A DNA stretch of 64,000 nt, taken from assembly GCA_022605955.1 (NCBI GenBank), contig JAKCOZ010000005.1:30976950-31040949 (forward strand), read 5' to 3'. Shown one piece after another: positions 50,793-62,820 of the stretch. Position numbers and translations under genes: made by a program. Under the pieces are notes generated by a model. It made no database searches. It saw nothing but the letters and a program-made list of their open reading frames with translations, and was not told the DNA's origin. The DNA is from Rallus limicola. Its lineage: Eukaryota > Chordata > Aves > Gruiformes > Rallidae. The first letter of the stretch is position 1; each line of letters begins with the position of its first letter.

Positions 50793-53700
50793 TGGCAAAA
50801 AACAAAGAGCCACGTCCCCCATCTTATGCTGTTAGTGTTGTTGGACTGTCTGGAACTGAAAAGGATAAAGGTAATTGTGGAGTTGGAAAATCGTGTTTGT
50901 GCAATAGATTCGTTCGTTCAAAAGCAGATGAATATTATCCTGAGCATACCTCTGTGCTTAGCACAATTGACTTTGGAGGAAGAGTTGTTAACAATGATCA
51001 CTTTTTGTACTGGGGTGACGTAACACAAAGCGGTGAGGATGGCATTGAGTGCAGAATTCATGTAATTGAACAGACCGAGTTCATTGATGATCAGACTTTC
51101 TTGCCTCATCGGAGTACGAATTTACAACCATATATAAAACGTGCAGCTGCCTCTAAACTGCAATCAGCAGAAAAACTAATGTACATTTGCACAGATCAGC
51201 TAGGCTTGGAGCAAGACTTCGAGCAAAAACAAATGCCTGAAGGGAAATTAAGCATAGATGGGTTTTTATTGTGCATTGACGTAAGCCAAGGATGTAATAG
51301 GAAGTTCGATGATCAACTTAAATTTGTGAATAATCTCTATATCCAGCTCTCAAAATCTAAAAAACCCATAATAATAGCAGCAACAAAATGTGATGAATGT
51401 GTGGATCATTATCTGCGAGAGGTTCAGGCTTTTGCTTCCAATAAGAAGAACCTTATTGTGGTGGAAACCTCGGCAAGATTCAATGTCAATGTTGAAACAT
51501 GTTTTACTGCACTGGTACAAATGATGGATAAAACTCGTGGTAAACCTAAAATAATCCCCTATCTGGATGCCTATAAAACTCAAAGACAGTTAGTTGTTAC
51601 AGCAACAGATAAGTTTGAAAAACTCGTCCAAACTGTAAGGGACTATCATGCAACTTGGAAGACTGTTAGTAATAAACTGAAAAACCACCCCGATTACGAA
51701 GAGTACATAAATTTGGAAGGAACAAAAAAGGCCAAAAATACGTTTTCAAAACACATAGAGCAGCTTAAACAGGAGCATATTAGAAAAAGAAAAGAAGAAT
51801 ACATAAATGCATTGCCAAGAGCTCTTAATACTCTTTTGTCAAATCTTGATGAAGTTGAACGTTTGAGCTGGTCAGAAGCCTTGAAGTTAATGGAGAAAAG
51901 GCCTGAATTCCAGTCCTGTTTTGTAGTGCTTGAAAAAACACCCTGGGATGAAACTGACCATATAGATAAAGTGAACGACAGAAGGATTCCATTTGACCTT
52001 CTCACTACCCTAGAGGCAGAAAAAGTTTATCAAAACCATGTGCAGCATCTCATATCAGAAAAAAGGAGGGTTGAAATGAAGGAGAAATTCAAAAAAACTC
52101 TTGAGAAAATCCAGTTCATTTCACCCGGGCAGCCATGGGAAGAAGTTATATGTTTTGTAGTGGAGGATGAAGCATTCAAATACATCACTGATGCAGATAG
52201 TAAGGAAGTGTATGGTAGGCATCAGAGGGAGATTGTTGAAAAAGCCAAAGAGGAGTTTCAGGAAATGCTTTTTGAACATTCAGAGCTGTTTTATGACCTG
52301 GATCTTAATGCAACACCAAGTTCAGATAAAATGAGTGAAATTCATGCAGTTCTGAGTGAAGAACCTAGATACAAAGCTTTACAGAAACTTGCACCTGATA
52401 GAGAATCTCTACTGCTTAAACACATAGGATTTGTTTATCACCCAACTAAAGAAACTTGTCTCAGTGGCCAAAATTGCACAGACATTAAAGTAGAGCAGTT
52501 ACTGGCCAACAGTCTTCTGCAACTGGACCATGGCCGCTCAAATTTATACCATGATAGTGCCAACATTGATAAAGTCAATCTTTTCATTTTGGGGAAAGAT
52601 GGCCTTGCACAGGAATTGGCAAATGAAATTCGGACACAGTCCACTGATGATGAATATGCATTAGATGGAAAAATATATGAACTAGATCTTAGGCCAGTTG
52701 ATGCAAAATCCCCATACTTGTTGACTCAGTTGTGGACCTCAACCTTTAAACCACACGGTTGTTTCTGCGTGTTTAACTCTATTGAATCACTGAATTTTAT
52801 TGGGGAGTGCATTGCAAAAATAAGGGCTGAAGCATCTCAGATAAGAAGAGATAAGTATATGGCTAATCTTCCATTTACATTAATGCTGGCTAACCAGAGG
52901 GACAGCATTAGCAAGAATTTACCCATTCTGAGACATCAGGGACAGCAATTGGCCAACAAATTACAGTGTCCTTTTGTAGATGTGCCTGCTGGTACGTATC
53001 CACGCAAGTTTAATGAGACCCAAATAAAACAAGCTCTGAGGGGAGTACTGGAAGCAGTTAAACACAACTTTGATGTTGTAAGTCCTGTTCCCACCATTAA
53101 AGATCTGTCAGAAGCTGACTTAAGAATCGTCATGTGTGCCATGTGTGGTGATCCGTTTAGTGTGGATCTTATTCTTTCACCCTTCCTTGACTCTCACTCC
53201 TGTAGTGCTGCTCAGGCTGGTCAGAATAATTCTTTGATGCTTGATAAAATAATAGGTGAAAAGAGGCGTCGAATACAGATAACTATATTATCATATCATT
53301 CTTCAATTGGTGTAAGGAAAGATGAACTTGTTCACGGATATATACTGGTGTATTCCGCAAAGCGGAAGGCATCCATGGGAATGCTTCGGGCATTTCTATC
53401 CGAAGTTCAGGATACCATTCCTGTCCAGTTAGTGGCTGTTACTGATAGCCAGGCAGACTTTTTTGAGAACGAAGCAATCAAGGAACTCATGACTGAAGGA
53501 GAACACATAGCAACAGAGATTACTGCTAAGTTTACAGCTTTATATTCATTGTCTCAATATCATCGTCAAACTGAGGTTTTCACATTGTTCTTCAGTGATG
53601 TATTAGAGAAAAAAAACATGATTGAAAGTTCTTATATGTCAGACAGCACAAGGGAGGCAACGCATACCAGCGAAGATGTTTTTCCCAGGTCTCCCAGAGG

Positions 53701-54511
53701 AAGTTCCCTTGATTATAATTACCCAGATTCAGAGGATGATACTGAAGGACCACCACCTTATAGTCCAATTGGTGATGATGTAAGGTTACTCCCAGCACCC
53801 AGTGACCGTTCAAAGTACCGATTGGATTTGGAAGGAAATGAGTATCCTATTCACAGTACACCGCTCAATTGTCACGACCACGAACGCAACCATAAAGTGC
53901 CTCCTCCGATAAAACCGAAACCACTTGTTCCGAGAACCAATGTAAAAAAACTGGATCCTAACCTCCTGAAAACAATTGAGGCAGGTATCGGCAAAAACCC
54001 CAGGAAACAACCCTCTCGAGTGCCTGCAGCACCACCAGAAGATATAGACCAATCTGATAACTATGCCGAGCCCATTGACACAATTTGCAAACATAAAGGC
54101 TTTGCGGATGATATCTACGCGGTTCCAGATGATAGTCAGAATCGTATTATTAAAGTTCGAAACTCAATTGTTATAAATACCCAAGGTGAGGAAGAAAATG
54201 GGTTTTCTGATAGAATGTCCAAAGGTCATGGGGAAAGAAGGCCTTCAAAATACAAATACAAGTCTAAGACTCTGTTCAGCAAAGCTAAGTCTTATTATAG
54301 GCGAACACATTCGGATGCAAGTGATGATGAGGCTTTCACCACCTCTAAAACTAAAAGAAAAGGAAGACATCGTGGAAGTGAAGAAGACCCTCTTCTTTCA
54401 CCTGTTGAAACATGGAAGGGTGGCATTGATAACCCTGCTATTACATCAGATCAAGAACTGGATGATAAAAAAATGAAAAAGAAAACCCACAAAGTAAAAG
54501 AAGATAAGAAG
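50789..54511 (+). CDS. ARHGAP5: ARHGAP5 (p190-B RhoGAP), large coding exon, 1241 codons, partial
   Basis: Encodes the N-terminal part of p190-B, a cytoplasmic Rho-family GTPase-activating protein that damps RhoA signalling in adhesion and actin control. Seen in order: a Ras-like GTPase domain (about 13-250) with P-loop GNCGVGKS (28-35), TKCD (199-202) and ETSAR (226-230); FF repeats over about 265-550, the first with KFEKLV from 275; pseudo-GTPase pG1 starting near 595 (VNLFILGKDG, a degenerate P-loop); pG2 starting near 777; GPPPYSP at 987-993; proline-rich VPPPIKPKP from 1037; tyrosine motifs YAEP (Y1092) and IYAVP (Y1110) like the RasGAP-binding and phosphorylated tyrosines known in p190-A; and a basic tail to 1241. 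The start is the first in-frame ATG after TGA 50759-50761; a second ATG follows directly and may be used. The exon ends at donor AAG|GTAAGG in phase 0. The family's total length is about 1500 residues, so roughly 260 residues including the RhoGAP domain lie downstream of the window. Confidence 0.97.
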
Positions 54512-55199
54512 GTAAGGCAATCGATTTAAATTTGATTTACAACTTCTGGTGCATTTTAAGAAGGAAAGAGTCAAAATATGCGAGTGTCACCCTATTATGA
54601 AAGAAGTGATTAAAATTTTTGATGTAGCATTGTTTGATTTTTGTACAAGTTTCTACTTTACTTGCACAGAATTAGCAAACCTGAGAGAATCAGATGGTGT
54701 GTTTATCTAATCAGCTGTTTAATGATAAGTCAGTGCTATCTGCTTCTCTGTATACGTGCAGTCTCCCATATGAGTAAGTGAAGGCAGAATTTGGTCCACG
54801 GATTCTTTTTTGATCATAACTTTTTTTAACAACAACCAAAAAAATGCTTTATGAGGTCTTGGGTAGAACTGGTTCTTGCAGTTCTGGCTATTGGAATGAA
54901 GTTCAGAGTTGAAGGGAAGGGGTGGTTTCTTTTTAATTCTTAGCTGTCTACCTGGAACTCTAAAATAAGAGCATGGAAAGGAAACTTTGTACTTACTGCT
55001 GCATTCTCCTAGTGTGGGCAAGCAAGTAATCAAGTTAAACGCTGTGCTACCTGTACAATTCTGTATTCAAACAAAAGTAAAGGGTATGAAATGCCTGCCC
55101 AGTGTAGGTTTCTAAATAACAATGTGATATTCTGCTTGAAACATGTCTGGTTTATTTTTTTTTTTTCTCTTGATAACTACCACTTTTTTGACTGTTAAA

Positions 55200-55278
55200 A
55201 ATTTTATCAAGGTAGTTGGTTGGACCCGATGATCTCTGGAGGTCCCTTTCAACCCCTGCAATTTTGTGATTCTATAGG
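55200..55278 (+). mobile_element. CR1 LINE 3' tail fragment
   Basis: GGTTGGACCCGATGATCTC, then GGAGGTCCCTTTCAACCCC and GTGATTCTATA, is the typical CR1 3' end in sense orientation. Only about 80 bases remain, severely 5'-truncated. Confidence 0.85.
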
Positions 55279-57127
55279 GTTGTGGTATAGGTACTGGATG
55301 CATGCTCTTTATAGTTTAGATTTTAATTTTAGGGTAGTGCTTCTTGTTTTGCATATAGTTTTTGTTTAATGTAAAATCACAAGTGTTCCTGGTCAGCTAG
55401 ATTTTTCTTTCTTGTCTCAAAATAAGTTGACCTTTTTAATACTGTCTTTTGTGTCATTATAAAAACATCTCTTTTAGCTTTAATCTGACAGTACTTGAAT
55501 AGCATTTAGAAATAAGCTTTGTTCAAGTAGTCCAGAGTTAATTTTTTTACTAATGGATTAAATTCTGAATTGTACTTCCTAGTGTGCAGCTGTGATTTGA
55601 ATTACACATGACTGATTTAAAGGGCACTACATTTTTTTAAGGCTTACTCATAAGCATAGATAATGATGTCTTGTGGGTATAAATTCATTCGGTTAAAAAT
55701 ACTTTGAAGTTATTCTTTTGGGGAAGCTTAAATGTTATTAAAACCAATAATTTGTAGAATTTTGATTGAAATAATCTTGCTACATAGAAATGGAAATACA
55801 ATATTCGTAATCTTTCTCATGTCTCAGTGGTGTTCAGTTGTCAAAGTTCCTCTGAGTTGGATATTTATGTTTAAACTCTGTAGACTTAGTATCATGGGAA
55901 CTATTTATTCTTCCTGGTACTTTTGGGAAGGCCCCCACTTCCCTACCCCACTATCTTTACCAAAGTATCCAATTTTGGTGGTGGCCTATTAAGAGGCAGC
56001 CTTGGTCAGGAGCTTCAGGCTGTTGTAAACTTTTGTAGTGGTTAAGACTTCTGAAGAGTAAAACAGGTGCCTTTCAGGTTTTCTTTTACTTACCTGTTCA
56101 GTTTTTGTAGTGTTTTGTTTGTTTTTTTTCTTTTTAACTTACTAGTTGTGGTCCAGGGCTGATATGCTTTCAAGCTAGTCAGAGAAAACTTAATGGTTGA
56201 AGTATAAATTACTGTAATGATGGAGAAATTAAATTTAACTTGATAGCTAAAATGCTTGCAAGCATTCAAAATATCTAAGAATGGTGAGTGCTTCGTGCTT
56301 TTTTTAAGTAGTGACTTCCGAGTGTGATGACTTGCCTTATGTTGAAGGGACCGTAGTTCCAACTCACATGTGAGTCATTCTAGCTTGTAGTATACTCCAT
56401 TGGAGTTTTTTAAGTGTTGATGGTATTTGTTTTCAGGAGACTTGTAGGATTTCTTTTAGTTTAAGAACTTAATGTGATTTTCCTATGTTGTTTTAGATAA
56501 TCAGCCAGAAGTCTTTAATTACAAAAACTAAGAAATTCTTATAATATTTTCTTTGTTGAATGTTATTTAGTCCATGTGAGGGATGGCAGTGTGCCACTAT
56601 TTACAGGTTACTTGCTGGGGTTTTTGGTTAATTTTTTGACCCCTTGAATGTGTAAGGGACTCCTTTCTGAATAAGAAAGCTCTTACTGATAGTTTTTTTT
56701 AAATTGTTCAGCTGTATGTAGGAGAACATAAGATACACATGTAATTAGTCTTGCCAAAATTACAGTGATTCTGAAATACAGAAACATGATAAACAATTTA
56801 GAAAAACTGAGCCTTTGAAATCTGAGGTTCTTGTCTCTAACACTTGATTTGATTTATTAGTTTTTTTCTTTTAATTAGCTTTGTAGTAATGCTGTTGCTT
56901 TTTAAAGTTGAACTGAGATGTAACATTCATGATACTCCCTTTATATTTGTTGGTTTGAGGAATTTGAAATCTGGTGTTTCTGGGTGGGTTTCTGGTGTGG
57001 TCTAGTAGAAGGCCACTATGGTCACTTGTAGTTTTTGCTCTTCAGTTTTCAGTCATGCAGAGCAGGTTTCTTCATAGGCAAATTCTATTTGCTGGATGAT
57101 TTTTACATTTAGAATTAAAAAAAAGTT

Positions 57128-57140
57128 GGGGGGGGGGGGG
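57128..57140 (+). repeat. Run of 13 G
   Basis: An uninterrupted G homopolymer preceded by an A-rich stretch in intron 3. G homopolymers this long are uncommon and prone to length change and sequencing error. Confidence 0.85.
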
Positions 57141-57940
57141 CACTGTTTTGTTTTTGTTTTGGCTTTTTTCTCCCCAATTGTAACAGTTGCTTTAAAGTTA
57201 ATTAATCTGAAGTGCTATTTACTTTCCTTTTGGAGGTTCTGGGGAGTTTTAAAGGCAGGCCCAGAATAAGAAAACCTTTAGAGATAGTGTGTTTCAAGAG
57301 AGACGTGACCTTGCTGAAGGATGCTTGTCCTGTGTTGAGGCTTTCAGACCCCAGTCTCCCAACTTACAAGATGTAATCATGTAAAGGTGTAAGCACTAGT
57401 ACATGGATAGAGAAGCAGGAGAGGGATGTAGAGTTATAGTGGGGTTCAGGTTAAAAATTGAAGGGAAGAAGACAAGAGCTGGGAGGAAAATGAGTTTTGG
57501 CAAACAGTAGGAAAAACAACAGTTCTTTTTTGCAATTGTGAAATTAACAACCATAGTTTGATCTGCTAACACATATGTACTGATTTTGTTTAAAACTTCC
57601 TGTGGACACGTGATGAAAAGCAGAAATAAATCCTCAGAATTGTTCTATTTGTTGCGATTTGGAAGCATAAATTTAAATATTTTACTGTGGAAAAGTATAG
57701 CAACATCAAAGCTATGGTAATCTGGTAATGTTACCTGCAACTCTGTATAGTATAGCAAAGAATGTCATGGCAGTGTATTGTATTATCTTTAATGTTTGTT
57801 GATGTGTACTAGAATTTTAATACCTGACACAGTGGTGTGATTGCACCCAGCTTTTTCTTAGCTGCAGTTACTGTCACTTTAGGAAACTTTCTGTCCTTGT
57901 CCTTGATAATTTCCAGTTAATTACTTTCTATCATATAGTT

Positions 57941-57997
57941 CATGCACATTATAGTATTTACACAGAGTACATGCACATTATAGTACATGCACATTCC
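57941..57997 (+). repeat. Short interrupted repeat, ATGCACATT units
   Basis: ATGCACATTATAGTA occurs at 57942-57956 and again at 57971-57985, followed by a partial third copy (ATGCACATT) at 57987-57995. Related TGTGCAAATT and GTGCACAAT sequences follow up to about 58045. Confidence 0.8.
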
Positions 57998-59040
57998 TTC
58001 TGCTTAGTACAAGTTACAGTATGTGCAAATTCCAGTGCACAATGTTCCCGTTAGTCTATGACTTTGTCCTTTTTATTGTTGGATTTAATCCTGTTTGTTA
58101 CTCCAGTTGTTACAGTAGATTCCTATATGCCACCATCAGATGCTTTGCTAAAACCAACTGATCACTGTAGTTTCTTTGCTTCTAGAAAAGAGTACGTGTT
58201 TTCAGTTGAAAGTTGATTCAGTCTAGCATAGTGTAACTTGTGATATACTCACCTTTATCCTATTTTATGTTATTACATTGTTTCTAAATGCTCTTAATAA
58301 TTCATTGTATGGTCTTACATGTGCTGTTAACCATGTAGACTCTTAATATTTTCCTGGTAGAGAAGTACATGGAAAACATACAGAGAGGAGAGGAAAAAAG
58401 AAAGACTGGCCTCAGAGTAGTAGGAGTTTTTAGCCAAGTTGGTAGGGAATTGCTTGTGCACAGTAGCTGAAAGCTTCCAAGTGCATGTTGTATGCCATTT
58501 GTTAGGATTTGATGTGCTTTTGTCGTCCACTATGGAACTTTTTCTGTTCAATTTTCTGTTGTGAAAAAGTACCTAGTCCTTTATTACAGTATTTCTCAGA
58601 TTAAATGCATTCTCCTGAGCAAATTGCACCCTATATAAGCATGCTTTCTATGTTTGTTTTCCTTACCAGTGGTCACAAACTTTGAGGAATTAAGCACACT
58701 GTTCATAGGCAGCTTTGCCCCAGCTGTTTCCTCTTTGCTTAGTTACACCTCTCCAGCTGAGATGTGTGCTCATTCATATCTCTGTCTTTTTTAAAAAACT
58801 GCAAGTGGGAACTGCAAGTAGATGCTTATCTCAATCAGAGTCTTTAACACTGTAATACAGAGGTCTAGTATAGAACATTATTGTGTGTTGGTTTGCATGA
58901 GTGTCTTCAAAGGTTGCAGCCTTGCAAGCCATAATAGAAACCTAATTTTGTCTTCAGTTAAACTTCATTAATTTGGAGATGTGGAGCAACAGAGAAAAAA
59001 AATGCAGAAAACTTCAAGACATGAAAGGGCCATGAACGGG

Positions 59041-59060
59041 CCTTATCCTAGAGGATAAGG
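59041..59060. repeat. 20-bp inverted repeat
   Basis: CCTTATCCT and AGGATAAGG form 9-bp perfect arms around a 2-base centre (AG). The arms contain GATA-type TTATC/GATAA sequences back to back. Confidence 0.85.
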
Positions 59061-59836
59061 ATTGTGCTGCAGAAAGCCTGCTTGCACCTGAGGCAGGAGG
59101 AGCCTCTTAATATGTGTGTGCAGTAACCCCTAAAGCTGCAACTGTCATGCAGTTTATGCATTGATATGAGGCCCAAACCATGGTGTTCCTTGGCTTTTCA
59201 TTGTTTTCGCCATGTGCTTCTCATGTGTTGACAAGCTTAATAACAATATTTTAAAAATTATTTATCAATTATTATTGATTTATCTATTATTACTATTATT
59301 ATATTAAATAATTGCAAGTTATATTTGACCTTGTCGTAATTCAGTAATCCCCTGTACAGCAGGAAGGCTTCTTGATCTGGAAACCTGTAGCTATTGCATA
59401 TATTTATAATTAATAACCTTACTTTATTGTGGAATTTGAGTATTAAAAATGTACCCACCTAACTTAGAACTCTTTTCTTTGTGAACGCTTTGAAATATAT
59501 TGTATGTTTAACTTGGGCTGTATTCTCTCCCCTAATAAGAGCATAGTTCTCTTAATTTTTATTCTCCCCAGCGAATATCCTGAGTAAATTTCTGCAAAGG
59601 GAAAGGCAGAGCTTTTATCTTGAACAATTCTGTCAGTATATTGTCTCGTCACAGAGGAGTTATTTTGTTAAAACATTTGTAAAAGTACGACTGAGATTGG
59701 TAGGAGTGTCTTTCCATTTTTGTATAGAAAACATTAATTGAAGTACTTCTGGAAAAAAGTAATCCTAATCACAGAGATTTTGTAACCTATATACTAAATC
59801 AAATGACCACTAATAATTCTCTGACACAACATTGTT

Positions 59837-59873
59837 AGAAGTTATTAAATCTGAAAGAGAAGTTATTAAATCT
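59837..59873 (+). repeat. Tandem 16-bp repeat, period 21
   Basis: AGAAGTTATTAAATCT occurs at 59837-59852 and again at 59858-59873 with a 5-base spacer. It is a local tandem duplication located just upstream of the hairpin at 59887. Confidence 0.85.
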
Positions 59874-59886
59874 AAAAATGTTTTAG

Positions 59887-59919
59887 TATTGTTATGTGAC
59901 CTGTAGTCACATAACAATA
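59887..59919. repeat. Perfect 14-bp inverted repeat, 5-base loop
   Basis: TATTGTTATGTGAC and GTCACATAACAATA are exact reverse complements separated by CTGTA. It would form a stable hairpin in the intron RNA or a cruciform in DNA. It is too short to be a typical microRNA precursor. Confidence 0.85.
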
Positions 59920-62745
59920 GTTGGCAGTGTTAATATCCAAAGTCTGTTTTTGTTTTGGTGGGGGTTTTTTTTTTGGTTTTTTTTTTGTTTGTTTTTTGCT
60001 TGTGACTGGAGTTTCCAGCTGTGTTGTCAAATTAAATCTGAAAAACAGTGCTTTATGCCTTTTAACCTTATTTGCAAGCAACATTTGTTGCATCCAAGAA
60101 AGATTGTGAAATTGCATGCGTTCAATTTTCCTTTATACCAAGGTGATGGCAAGATGCATTTCAATTTCATTTAAGTTTATCTGAAAACTTGTCTCAGTAT
60201 TTCAACAAGAAAAATCCACTATGACCTAGAGGAATGCTTAGATACCTTACTTAGACTTGTTTTAGTACATGATATAAGTAGTATGGGTTTGACGTTTTTT
60301 TCTACATTTAAACTTGTTTTTTTCTCAGGATTTCAAAACTATTATGTAATTTAATGTTGAAGTTATTACTAAAATAATGTCAGGAACTGTATAGCCTATG
60401 TGTGTTGATCTCAGTTTTAATAAGACTATGGTAAACATGTCACAAGTGGCAGAGCAGCTTACATTTTATTTCAGCTGTTCTTGTGTAAATTCAATGGTTG
60501 ACTTAGCAAAGTACTGTCTACTTAAGACTGAAATGTGCTGTCATTTTTATTTTTTATCTGCGCCCCTCCCCCCCCGGACTATAGGAAATACCAAAATCTG
60601 TACTTTCAGTTTTCATCTGTTCAAATTTAGCACTCTTAAAACACATATTTGGAGCCATATGCCTTCCACAGCCTCTGTAGTGTAAAACTTGGTGTAACAA
60701 CCTGGAATTCTAAAAATGGCAGAAGGCATGAGGGGAGTAAAGAGAGAGCATGTTAGGGTCCATCATCTGCATTATTCATATGTCATATAGTTTATGATGA
60801 GCTAGCCATGAATTAGAGATTACAAATACTTTATTAAGCCTACAAAATGAATGCTGTTCATGGTAACATGGTTTTATGAAGTATTTTAATAGACTCTAAA
60901 ATATTGACTCTGCCCTCCATGACCTCGGGGCTGACTGCAAATGAAGCAGGCAGAAAATGTCCTTTGTATTAAAAGTAGCAGTGAAGTGTGTGGGAGGTAG
61001 AGAACCGGCAGAATTTCCCTTTTGATAAATAAATTATGATGTTTGTTCTGGTGGGATGGAAGTGAGGTGAAGCAAAGAAGAGGAAACCCTCTTGAACAGG
61101 AGGACTTGCTGGAATGAGTAGCCTATCTGTAAAGGGGTTTGCTAAATAAGTTTCGGCAGTTTTTTAGGTTTTGAAGTTTAATTTTAATAGGTTGCATTTA
61201 AGTGCATTGTGATCTCAAGACTCACAAGTGGCTGAAGTCAGCCTAGTTTCTCTCCAGGTGAGGGCTGCTTAGCTGGTACCTACAGTCAAGAGGGTTAATC
61301 CTAATTTAAATACAGAGTGTCATGGTTTTATACTTTTTATAATCATACTTCTAATTTTGCAATAAATTATTGGATACAGTGCCGTACTAGAATACACATT
61401 TTCATGTTTACCTTGTATTTTATGAAGAGGACATCTGCCTTTGCTATATGCATTTTGGTGATTAAACTGCTGTAATTAAAGCAATATTGCAGGTAATTTT
61501 TTTTTGGTATAGGCAAGGCAAGTTTGGGATTCTCAGAGTTAAAATGCTTTCCTGCCAAAATACATAAGGATTAGCTGGAGGTTTGACGTTAACTTCTGTT
61601 AGGGTATGAAAAGAAGTCTGGCAAGAAGCAAGTGGTGAAACCCATGCTGTAAAGCTCAATGGAAGTGCAGCAACCAATTATAAACAACCCCACAGAACAG
61701 TTTTATATGAAAACTAAGGATTTCAGCTTTATGGTGTAGGCTTTTTGTGTAAACTGCTAACATGGAACAGTGGTATGTGAAACAGCAAGCTTTTTGCTAG
61801 TATTAACTAACAAAACTTACGTGCTGATTCTTTTTTTCTCTAACATGATGCCTTTTAGTCCTTTTTTTATTGTGATATAGAATAGGCTTAGGAAGTTGTC
61901 TTTGTGCCTAGATTAGTGCTCACTGTGTGCAATTATTGGGTGACTGCTGTATCAAGGGGAAATAGGTATATTTGAACTAAAAATATCTCTGGCAAAATCA
62001 TAATCTCTCTCATGAAATCTAGAAATTTATAAATTGTTTACCTTTTCCAGGTGTTGTTTAATTAAATAATGTTTAACAGTTTTTTTGTTTAAATATTGTA
62101 TCATTAGATAACTTTTCTTTGGGTGTAAAATTATGGTATTACCTTGAATAGCACATTTAAAAGATCCGTGCTATGACTGATGGATCAGAAAAGCTGCTGT
62201 TTTTTCACAAACTAAAATAAAGCTTTCACTGAAGTTTATTTTTGTTAGAAAATAGGACCGGTGTGTTTTTTCCTGAAGTCAGATGATCTTTTGGCAAATA
62301 TCAGGCCTTTGCACAGTAGCGTGTGTTTTCGTTCAGAACAAGTTCTCTCCTTGAGAAGTCTAGACATGCAACTGGAGGAAAGTATGGAAATCTCAAATCA
62401 GGAAATAACGTGGTGGTTTTTAATACCTTTAAGTCTTGTTTTTAAAACAACATGTGTGGAAGTAATTTTTTGTGAAGATGCTGTAGATAATGTTATTTCC
62501 AGGAAGGTTTGATCTGCACTGTCGTTGGAGAGTTTACCTTCTCACATGCCCCAAATGAAGGGGAAATAATGAGAGAGATATTTTAATAAGTATTGGGCAG
62601 GAGAGAGACAAAACACATAATGAGAAAGAGCTGATAAAATTATTATTGTATCTTTGTCTGCCTTGTGGAATCCTAATTTCATGTTTATAGCATGACTGCA
62701 GTGAAAATATCTTCTACTCCTAGATCAGTTTGGAAAGCACTTCGG

Positions 62746-62820
62746 GGTTGGGTTTTTTGGTTGGTTGTATGGTTTTCTTGTTTGGTTGGTTTTTTGTGGG
62801 GTTTTTTGTTTTGTTTTTGT
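62746..62820 (+). repeat. G/T-only low-complexity tract
   Basis: About 75 bases consisting almost only of G and T on the transcribed-sense strand (GGTTGGTT and TTTTGTTTTG blocks). Similar tracts occur at about 41041-41072, 43400-43445 and 59945-59998. On the other strand these are A/C tracts. Confidence 0.75.

Noticed and set aside
56338..56372. GTTGAAGGGACC-TTCCAACTC stretch resembling a CR1 3' end
   Set aside because: It lacks the terminal octamers and flanking CR1 sequence; the match is too short to support.
59887..59919. Possible microRNA precursor
   Set aside because: The 14-bp stem with a 5-base loop is shorter than a typical pre-miRNA, which has about 22-bp or longer arms.
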